Position numbers and translations under genes: made by a program. A stretch of DNA of 64,000 nucleotides from Caballeronia hypogeia (GTDB lineage: Bacteria > Pseudomonadota > Gammaproteobacteria > Burkholderiales > Burkholderiaceae): assembly GCF_001544875.2 (NCBI RefSeq), contig NZ_FCOA02000025.1:1-64000 (forward strand). Reading direction: 5' to 3'. The notes below the pieces were generated by a model. That model did no database searches. It was not told where the DNA came from and saw nothing but the letters and a program-made list of their open reading frames with translations. Every line of letters begins with the position of its first letter. Position 1 is the first letter of the stretch. This document shows, piece after piece, positions 26,817-33,446 of this stretch.

Positions 26817-27734
26817 ATGTTGAAGCAGCGAACAATCAAGACCGTCGTCAAAACCGTGGGAATCGGGCTCCACTCAGGCCGCAAGGTCGAGTTGACCTTG
26901 CGTCCCGCGCCGGCTGGCACGGGCATCGTGTTTGCGCGAATCGACCTGCCGCAACCGGTCGATATTCCCGCGTCGGCAATGTCGATTGGCGACACTCGTC
27001 TCGCCTCCGTCCTGCAGAAAGATGGTGCGCGCGTGTCCACCATCGAGCACCTGATGTCGGCGTGCGCGGGTCTGGGTATCGACAACCTGTATGTCGACGT
27101 GACCGCCGAGGAAATTCCGATCATGGACGGCAGCGCGGCTTCCTTCGTGTTTCTGATCCAGTCGGCGGGTATCGAGGAGCAGAACGCGGCGAAGAAGTTC
27201 ATCAAGGTGACGAAGCCCGTCGAAGTGCGTGACGGCGACAAGTTCGCGCGTCTCGATCCGTACTTCGGTTTCAAGCTGAGCTTCACGATCGATTTCCGGC
27301 ATCCGGCCGTCGACAAGACCGGTCAGGCGCTGGAAGTAGATTTCGCGACCACGTCGTACGTGCGCGAAATCGCGCGCGCGCGCACGTTCGGCTTCGCGCA
27401 TGAAGTCGAGATGATGCGAGAACTGGGTCTCGCGCGCGGCGGCAGCATGGACAACGCGATCGTGCTGGACGAATACCGCATCCTGAACAACGACGGCCTG
27501 CGTTACGACGACGAGTTCGTGAAGCACAAGATGCTCGACGCGATCGGCGATCTGTACGTGGTCGGTCATCCGCTGCTGGCTTCCTACAAGGCGTACAAGG
27601 GCGGCCACGCAATGAACAACATGCTGCTGCGCGAACTCCTCGCGAACGAAGACGCCTACGAAATCGTCACGTTCGAAGATACGCAAAAGGCGCCGCGCGG
27701 TTTTGGTTTCGACACACAGACGGCGTTTGCCTGA
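26817..27734 (+). CDS. lpxC: UDP-3-O-acyl-N-acetylglucosamine deacetylase
   Basis: Zinc deacetylase catalysing the committed step of lipid A synthesis, 305 aa, cytoplasmic. Zinc and catalytic motifs are visible: STIEHLMSA (His ligand), EEIPIMDGSA, KHKMLDAIGDLYVVGHP (His and Asp ligands) and KGGHAMNN with the catalytic His. Length equals that of E. coli LpxC. It faces the convergent hopanoid operon across a shared terminator. In E. coli LpxC is controlled by FtsH proteolysis through its C-terminal tail. Here the tail (GFGFDTQTAFA) differs in sequence from what I recall for E. coli. Confidence 0.97.
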   Translation: MLKQRTIKTVVKTVGIGLHSGRKVELTLRPAPAGTGIVFARIDLPQPVDIPASAMSIGDTRLASVLQKDGARVSTIEHLMSACAGLGIDNLYVDVTAEEIPIMDGSAASFVFLIQSAGIEEQNAAKKFIKVTKPVEVRDGDKFARLDPYFGFKLSFTIDFRHPAVDKTGQALEVDFATTSYVREIARARTFGFAHEVEMMRELGLARGGSMDNAIVLDEYRILNNDGLRYDDEFVKHKMLDAIGDLYVVGHPLLASYKAYKGGHAMNNMLLRELLANEDAYEIVTFEDTQKAPRGFGFDTQTAFA

Positions 27735-27738
27735 GCAT

Positions 27739-27759
27739 CGGTACAAAGTCGGTACAAAG
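27739..27759 (+). repeat. Two tandem CGGTACAAAG copies
   Basis: The 10-mer CGGTACAAAG occurs at 27739-27748 and again at 27750-27759 (11-bp period), starting 4 bp after the lpxC stop codon and just before the terminator hairpin. The role is unknown and it may be accidental duplication. Confidence 0.6.
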
Positions 27760-27770
27760 CAGGAACACGA

Positions 27771-27802
27771 AATGAGCGGCCCCGCGCCGCTCATTTTTTT
27801 TG
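27771..27802 (+). terminator. Rho-independent terminator after lpxC (contains the hpnL stop codon)
   Basis: The 9-bp stem AATGAGCGG (27771-27779) / CCGCTCATT (27787-27795) is followed by a run of eight T. On the opposite strand the stop codon of hpnL (complement of 27791-27793) lies inside the right arm, so the two convergent genes share this sequence. Confidence 0.88.
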
Positions 27803-28792
27803 CGCCGCGAGATTGCGACGTCCCGGACGGCGTCTCGCGATCTCGGCGATTTGCCATGTCGCAAGCGCGATGCATCCGAACACGGTCTCCCGCATGCGCT
27901 TGATGAGCGGCAGCGCGATCGCCGCATCCATGCCGACGCCGCACATCGTCGCGAACAGCATGACCGCCGCTTCCTGAACCACGAGTCCCGCGGGCACCAT
28001 GAACGCCGCGTGGCGCACGGCCTGCGTCAGCGCCTCGATGGCGATGGCGTCGCCGATCGACACCGGATGGCCGAGCAGCGCCAGCGCCCACCAGACTTCG
28101 AGCGCGCCGAGCAGATAGCCGCTGAGTTGCCACGCGAACGCGCGCAATTGGGTGGACGGTTGACGCAGGAGCGCGTCGAGCGCGGCGTCGAGCCTCGGAC
28201 CGTCGATGCCGCGCGTGAGCGGATGCGTCTCGCCGAACACGCGGCCGGCAAAGCGCGCGATCGCCTGAAACCAGCCGCCTCTGCGCAACAAGGCGAACGC
28301 GAGCACCGGCAGCGGCAGCGACAGCACTAGTCCGAGCGCGATCGATTCGATGCCAGCGCCGCGCTTCGAGCCAAGCGCGAGCAGGATTCCCAGCGCGGAA
28401 AACGCATATTGCACGGCAATCGTCACGAGCACTTCGACGATCACCGACGCCATCACCACCGTCTCGTCGCGCACGCGCCAGCGCGCCAGCCGCACGCCGA
28501 CCACTTCGCCGCCGATGCTCGCGACCGGCAGCAACCGGCTCACGGCTTCGCGCACCGCGGCGACCCACCAGAGGAACCCGAGCGATGCGCGCCCGGCGAG
28601 CAGCACGCACCAGCCCTGCGCGTCGAGCAGCAGGGGCAGCGCGTGGAACGGAACGAGCCAGAGCAGCGTCCACCCGGCGCGATCGATGATCGCGATGACA
28701 TCGCCGGCGCCCTGATGCGCGACGAATGCGATCAACGCGACGATGCCCGCCGGAAGCGCCGCCCAGCGCAGCGCGCGCAACACGAAATTCAT
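27791..28792 (-). CDS. hpnL: HpnL-type integral membrane protein (lysylphosphatidylglycerol synthase TM-region family)
   Basis: Polytopic inner-membrane protein, 333 aa, with about 8 hydrophobic segments and the family block REAVSRLLPVASIGGEVVG. It belongs to the UPF0104/LPG synthase transmembrane superfamily, and its place as the last gene behind hpnI-hpnJ-hpnK makes HpnL the specific call. The biochemical role is not established as far as I know; flipping or transport of a hopanoid or lipid intermediate is a guess. Its start overlaps hpnK's stop by 4 nt. Confidence 0.85.
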   Translation of the reverse strand: MNFVLRALRWAALPAGIVALIAFVAHQGAGDVIAIIDRAGWTLLWLVPFHALPLLLDAQGWCVLLAGRASLGFLWWVAAVREAVSRLLPVASIGGEVVGVRLARWRVRDETVVMASVIVEVLVTIAVQYAFSALGILLALGSKRGAGIESIALGLVLSLPLPVLAFALLRRGGWFQAIARFAGRVFGETHPLTRGIDGPRLDAALDALLRQPSTQLRAFAWQLSGYLLGALEVWWALALLGHPVSIGDAIAIEALTQAVRHAAFMVPAGLVVQEAAVMLFATMCGVGMDAAIALPLIKRMRETVFGCIALATWQIAEIARRRPGRRNLAAQKK

Positions 28793-29607
28793 CGTCTGTG
28801 CGGGAAGACGTCGGCGAATCCGCCGCGCACGAGGCCGGCCGATTCGATCGCCGACGCCACGCGCGGCGACAGCAAAGCGTTCAGTTCGTCAGCGTGCCGA
28901 TAATCGCGCATCGATTCCGTGATGGGCGTGTCCGCGCGCATCGCCGGATGACAGTAGATCTCGGTGACGCCCTGCGGCAGACGCGCGAGCGCGTCGAGCA
29001 GCGCCGCGGTGTCCATTGCGCCACTGCGCGCCATGCCGAACACGTGGTCGTTATGCGCGATTCCCGCACGCGCGAGGCGCGCGCGCACCAGCGCCATCCA
29101 CGGACGAAGCGCGAGCGGCGCGTCCGGTTCGCGTGGCAGGCGCATCGCGTGCATGCCGAAGTCGCGGCCGATTCGCAGAATCAGCGACAGCACGGTCGGA
29201 TGCAGATGAAAGTGCTTGTGCGTGTTGACGTGATCGAGGGCCAGGCCGGTCGCGGCGAACGCTTCGAACTGAGCGCGGATCTCGCGCGCCAGTTGACGGC
29301 GCACACGCGGCAGACAAAAGAAGCGAAAGCCGTCACGCACCATGCGGTCTTCGAAGCGGCCGTCGCTGCCGACGAGCGCGGGAATCTCCGAGGCGGGCGA
29401 GGTCGCAGGTCCATCCGCAAGCACGATATGCAAGCCGACGCGCAGGCCCGGATTCGCCCGCGAGACCCGCACCGCGTGAGCCGCGGCCGGCGCGCCGACC
29501 ATGAGGCTGGCGCAATTCAGCACGCCTTCGCGATGTGCTAGCGCGACCGCCTCGTTCACACGTTCGTGCAGGCCGAAGTCATCGGCGGTGACGATCAGGC
29601 CGCGCAT
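28789..29607 (-). CDS. hpnK: Hopanoid biosynthesis deacetylase HpnK (YdjC-like)
   Basis: Carbohydrate deacetylase of the YdjC/ChbG fold, 272 aa. The N-terminal TADDFGLHERVNEA motif carries the metal-binding Asp pair, and NTHKHFHLHP supplies His ligands. Published work on Burkholderia cenocepacia hopanoids assigns HpnK to deacetylation of bacteriohopanetetrol-N-acetylglucosamine, after HpnI adds the sugar; I rely on memory of that work. It overlaps hpnL and is 4 nt from hpnJ, so it is part of one operon. Confidence 0.9.
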   Translation of the reverse strand: MRGLIVTADDFGLHERVNEAVALAHREGVLNCASLMVGAPAAAHAVRVSRANPGLRVGLHIVLADGPATSPASEIPALVGSDGRFEDRMVRDGFRFFCLPRVRRQLAREIRAQFEAFAATGLALDHVNTHKHFHLHPTVLSLILRIGRDFGMHAMRLPREPDAPLALRPWMALVRARLARAGIAHNDHVFGMARSGAMDTAALLDALARLPQGVTEIYCHPAMRADTPITESMRDYRHADELNALLSPRVASAIESAGLVRGGFADVFPHRR

Positions 29608-29611
29608 CGCA

Positions 29612-31036
29612 TCAAGCCTCGTGCGCGCGCAGGAAGCGGAAGAATTCGACGCCTTCGCGCAGGCGCCGCTTCATCATGTCCCGGCTCGTCAGCATTTCGC
29701 GCACGATCTCCCAGATCTTCGATGGCCGGAAATAGAAGCGCTTATAGAAGCGCTCGAGTTCGTGATAAATGTCCTCGCGCGAAAGATGCGGATATCCGAT
29801 GGCCGCGAGTTGCACGCCTTCCTTGCTGACGAGATTGACGGTCTTGTTTTCTTCCATCCAGCCGTTTTCCACGGCCTGCCTGTAGAGCGCCGTGCCCGGA
29901 TAGGGCGCCGCGAGCGATACCTGGATCGTGTGCGGATTGATTTCCTTCGCGTACTGGATCGTCTTTTCGATGGTCTCTTTCGTCTCGCCCGGCAGACCCA
30001 GAATGAACGTGCCATGCACCTTGATGCCGAGCTTGCGGCAATCGTCGGCGAAGCGTCGCGCGATGTCCGTGCGCAAACCTTTCTTGATGTTCAGGAGGAT
30101 CTGGTCGTCGCCCGATTCGTAGCCCACGAGCAGAAGGCGCAAGCCGTTTTCCTTCATGATCTTGAGCGTCGAATAGGGCACGTTGGCTTTCGCGTTGCAC
30201 GACCACGTGACGCCGAGCTTGCCAAGCCCGCGCGCGATTTCCTCGACGCGCGGTTTGAAATCGGTGAAGGTGTCGTCGTCGAACATGATCTCTTTCACTT
30301 CGGGCATGTTGTCGCGAATCCAGTTCACTTCTTCGAGCACGTTCTCGACCGAACGCACGCGATACCGGTGCCCGCCCACCGTCTGCGGCCACAGGCAAAA
30401 GGTACAACGGGAGCGGCAGCCGCGTCCCGTGTAGATCGACACATACGGATAGTTCAGATAGCCGATGAAATAGTTCTCGACCTTGAGATCGCGTTTATAC
30501 ACCGGCGCGACAAACGGCAGCTCGTCCATATTCTCGATGATCGGCCGTGCCTCGTTGTGTTCGATCGAGCCGTCCGGGCTGCGGTAGCTCAGTCCTTTGA
30601 TATCGCAGAACGGATGGCCTTGCGCGATTTCGAGGCACGTATAGTCGAATTCCTCGCGACACACGAAGTCGATGGCGTCGCTCGCCCCGAGCGAGTTGTG
30701 CGGATCGACCGCGACTTTCGCGCCCACCATGCCGATCAGAATCGCCGGATCGCGTTGCTTCAGATGCTCCGCGAAGAGCGCATCCGACGGAAACGACGGC
30801 GTGCTCGTGTGAATGATGACGAGATCGTATTGCTGCGCGAGATCGAGCGCCGCCTCGACGGACATGCCGTCGGCGGGAGCGTCCACCACCCGGCTGCCGG
30901 GAATGAGCGCGGCGGGCTGGGCGAGCCAGGTCGGATACCAGAACGAGCGGATCTCGCGCTTCGCCTGATAGCGCGAACCGGCGCCGCCGTCGAATCCGTC
31001 GAACGACGGCGCCTGGAGAAAGAGCGTCTTCTTCAT
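29612..31036 (-). CDS. hpnJ: Hopanoid biosynthesis radical SAM protein HpnJ
   Basis: B12-binding-type radical SAM enzyme, 474 aa. An N-terminal cobalamin-binding-like domain (about 1-170) is followed by the radical SAM core with the CxxxCxxC cluster motif in GRGCRSRCTFCLWP near residue 210. HpnJ is linked to conversion of bacteriohopanetetrol glucosamine to the cyclitol ether by ring contraction (established for the family, recalled). It is 4 nt upstream of hpnK and about 80 nt downstream of hpnI. Confidence 0.92.
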   Translation of the reverse strand: MKKTLFLQAPSFDGFDGGAGSRYQAKREIRSFWYPTWLAQPAALIPGSRVVDAPADGMSVEAALDLAQQYDLVIIHTSTPSFPSDALFAEHLKQRDPAILIGMVGAKVAVDPHNSLGASDAIDFVCREEFDYTCLEIAQGHPFCDIKGLSYRSPDGSIEHNEARPIIENMDELPFVAPVYKRDLKVENYFIGYLNYPYVSIYTGRGCRSRCTFCLWPQTVGGHRYRVRSVENVLEEVNWIRDNMPEVKEIMFDDDTFTDFKPRVEEIARGLGKLGVTWSCNAKANVPYSTLKIMKENGLRLLLVGYESGDDQILLNIKKGLRTDIARRFADDCRKLGIKVHGTFILGLPGETKETIEKTIQYAKEINPHTIQVSLAAPYPGTALYRQAVENGWMEENKTVNLVSKEGVQLAAIGYPHLSREDIYHELERFYKRFYFRPSKIWEIVREMLTSRDMMKRRLREGVEFFRFLRAHEA

Positions 31037-31117
31037 GAGTGCTTCCGCAAGTCGCTTGCGATAAATGAGGAAAGCCGGAACGGCGTCCGGGATGGAGTTG
31101 CGCCACGGCGGCGTGAA

Positions 31118-32293
31118 TCAGCGTCCCGTGGACATGGGCCGTGCGGTCTGCCGCACCGCGTGGCCTTCGACCGGCATGCGCGCGCCGCGCCACACGACCG
31201 TCGAACCGAAGACGGCCGCGAGCCATTCGAGCGCGAGCAGCGAGTCGCGCAGCGGCACGAGCGACAAATCGCGCCAGAACGAACGCAGCGGACGCGATTC
31301 GCGCGCATGCAGCAGGACGCGCGCCGCCATGCCCGCACACGACGTGACGAAAAGCGGCAAGGACAGCGGCGCGGGCTCGCTCGTCAGCGCGCAGGCCATG
31401 CCGGCGAGCATCCACGGGAACGAAAAGGTGACGAACAGAAACGCGAAGCCCGCGCGATTGATCGAGCGGATCGTGCGCAACCAGCGCGTCTCCCGCTGCC
31501 AGAGTTCGGCGATGCCGGGCTCGGTGACGTCGGTGCCCACGAGCATCGGCGAGAGCACGGTGCGCAGGCCGAGACGGCGCGCGTGGTCGGCGAGGTAGTA
31601 ATCGTCGGCGAGACAGTCTTTCAGCGCGTGAAAGCCGCCGATCGCCTCCAGCGTTCTGCGCGACAGCGCGAGGGTTGCGCCGAAGCCGTATTCGCGCGAT
31701 CCGCCGCCGTGCGCCACGCGCACCGAAGGCGCGAACCATTCGTTGACGAACAGCGCGCCGATGCGTGGCCACAATCCGCCGACGGGCGCCGCGCGATAGA
31801 GGCAGGTCACCACGCCGACTGTCGGATCGGCCAGCGGCGCGGTCACGGCGCGAAGGTAGTCGGGGGCGACGAAAATATCGCTGTCGGCCAGCACGATCAG
31901 GTCATGACGCGCGTGTTGCGCTGCGTTGATGAGATTGCTGACCTTCAGATTTCGGCCATGGACGCGCGGATCGATCACCAGGCGAATGTCGCGCTCGGGG
32001 TAAGCGGCCTGAAGACGGCGCACGACCGCGATGGCCGGATCAGACGGCGAAGCCACGCTGAAAATGAGCTCGAAATGCCGATGCGTCTGCACGCAAAAAC
32101 TGGCGAGATTCTCGATAAGACGCGGTTCCGCGCCGCACAGCGGTTTGAGCACGGTGATCGCGCTTTCCTGCGCGCAGGTCGGGAATATTCGGCGCTTTCC
32201 GAAGCCCGGCATGACAGCGGCTGCAAATGCGTAAATCGCCGCGGCTAAAACCGGCAGAAAAAGAATACCGCCGATGGAGACAAAATTTGACAT
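31118..32293 (-). CDS. hpnI: Hopanoid biosynthesis glycosyltransferase HpnI
   Basis: GT2-family glycosyltransferase of the ceramide-glucosyltransferase type, 391 aa from the chosen start. It has an N-terminal membrane segment (about 5-28), the Asp motif LADSDIFVAPDYL, the acceptor motif DDYYLADHARRLG, and C-terminal membrane segments. HpnI is known to add N-acetylglucosamine to bacteriohopanetetrol. The frame is open to 32356, but the ATG at 32293 (MSNFVSIGG) starts right at the membrane segment; no strong ribosome site is seen at either. First gene of the operon hpnI-hpnJ-hpnK-hpnL. Confidence 0.9.
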   Translation of the reverse strand: MSNFVSIGGILFLPVLAAAIYAFAAAVMPGFGKRRIFPTCAQESAITVLKPLCGAEPRLIENLASFCVQTHRHFELIFSVASPSDPAIAVVRRLQAAYPERDIRLVIDPRVHGRNLKVSNLINAAQHARHDLIVLADSDIFVAPDYLRAVTAPLADPTVGVVTCLYRAAPVGGLWPRIGALFVNEWFAPSVRVAHGGGSREYGFGATLALSRRTLEAIGGFHALKDCLADDYYLADHARRLGLRTVLSPMLVGTDVTEPGIAELWQRETRWLRTIRSINRAGFAFLFVTFSFPWMLAGMACALTSEPAPLSLPLFVTSCAGMAARVLLHARESRPLRSFWRDLSLVPLRDSLLALEWLAAVFGSTVVWRGARMPVEGHAVRQTARPMSTGR

Positions 32294-32688
32294 GAAAAAC
32301 CCCGGGCGCGAACGGCCGCGATGCAGCGAAAACCCGTCAATCCGGACAGGGCGCATGCGAAAGCGCGTTCAACGCCGGAGCGGCGGGGCGCGCGTGAGCT
32401 TGGCGGCATTGCGCCGGAGACCCGGCGTCGATCGAATGACCGCGACGTCGATAACCGGGAAGTGCTGGCCCAATTGGAATTCTGGCGAATTCTAACAATG
32501 CCTTGGCCGCGTTTGTGACAAAAAATGTGGAAGAGTGCGGGACTATAAAAACGGGCCGAGATTAAACTCGTTAGTAATATTTTTTTACGACCGTCGGATT
32601 ATCTCGAAATCGCGGAATAATCGGCTGATTCGCAATATCGAGAGGGAAGGAAAGCGGGTGAATGTCTGGCGGCAGCCGTGTTCGCCGT
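32294..32688. other. 395-bp intergenic region upstream of hpnI, with an AT-rich core
   Basis: This region should hold the hpnI promoter and the end of the dciA transcript, both on the minus strand. The part at about 32510-32650 is clearly more AT-rich than its surroundings, with a short CGAG/CTCG hairpin (32560-32573) and a T7 run near 32580. I could not pick a convincing -35/-10 pair. No gene is seen in it. Confidence 0.4.
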
Positions 32689-33180
32689 TTAACGGTTGCC
32701 CTGCGTCCGATGCCGCGCGGCCATTTTCGCGAGCGCTTCCTGCAATGGCGACGGCTCCAGCGATTCCGCCAGCTCATGCAGCGCCGAAGCGCCCGCCGCC
32801 GACATGCGCGCCTGCTTGGGTGGCGCGGATTCCTTCATCGGCTGCGGACGAACGCGGATTTTCAGCGCGTTCACCGCCCAGCCGCGCTGCTGAAGGTCCC
32901 CGAGCAGGCGCGGCTCGATATGCCGCAAGCGCGCCGCGAGCGCATTGTGCGCGGCGAACAGCGCGAGCACGCCGTCCTTGATGAAACCGGGTTCGACGTT
33001 CGCTGCGAGATAGTCCGGCAAGAGCGCGCTCAAGTCGCGCTGCAGCGCCGCCATCTGCTCGACGCCCGCGCGCAGCGCGCGAAAGGCGTCGGTGCGATCG
33101 AGCACGTCGGCGACGGCTTGCGGGCGGCGCGGATCGAAACGCTGCGGCGCAGACCTTGAATTTGATGGGAAACGGCTCAT
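32689..33180 (-). CDS. dciA: DciA family protein (DUF721), replicative helicase loader
   Basis: 163-aa DUF721 protein. DciA proteins recruit or load DnaB helicase in bacteria lacking the phage-derived DnaC, a function known for the family. The conserved block RALRAGVEQMAALQRDLSALLPDYL and the KH-like core with LALFAAHNALAARLRHIEPRLL are visible, followed by a Pro/Lys-rich C-terminal tail that is probably disordered. The ATG at 33180 (MSRFPSN) is chosen over longer starts because the extra sequence is basic and unconserved. It is divergent from secA, a neighbourhood common for dciA in betaproteobacteria. Confidence 0.85.
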   Translation of the reverse strand: MSRFPSNSRSAPQRFDPRRPQAVADVLDRTDAFRALRAGVEQMAALQRDLSALLPDYLAANVEPGFIKDGVLALFAAHNALAARLRHIEPRLLGDLQQRGWAVNALKIRVRPQPMKESAPPKQARMSAAGASALHELAESLEPSPLQEALAKMAARHRTQGNR

Positions 33181-33331
33181 TTTTGATTCGGCGAACGCGT
33201 GGCGCGAGCGCCAATTGTAGCGCGAGCGCGTCAAGCGTCGCGGGCGGGTGCGCTTTGCTTTCAGCCCGTTGACTGTCGCGTCCCGGCGACGGGCGCGCGG
33301 CGGAGGCGACGTAAGCTCTGCCAAACTCGCG

Positions 33332-33340
33332 TGCTAAAAT
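33332..33340 (+). promoter_or_regulatory. Candidate extended -10 promoter of secA
   Basis: TGCTAAAAT forms an extended -10 element (TGn plus TAAAAT at 33335-33340), 106 bp upstream of the secA start. There is no good -35 match. It lies in the 266-bp dciA-secA divergent gap, where I find nothing else. Confidence 0.4.
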
Positions 33341-33446
33341 TCCCGATTCGATTTCATCCAAATGGACTTAAGTCGCCGAGGTTTTCCGATCGCGGGCGCA
33401 TTGCCAAAATGTGCCTGGCCGAGGCCGCGACGCAGACACTGATCCA

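Noticed and set aside
29501..32248. A 915-residue open frame antisense to hpnI-hpnJ-hpnK
   Set aside because: It spans three recognisable genes on the other strand and shows no family motif.
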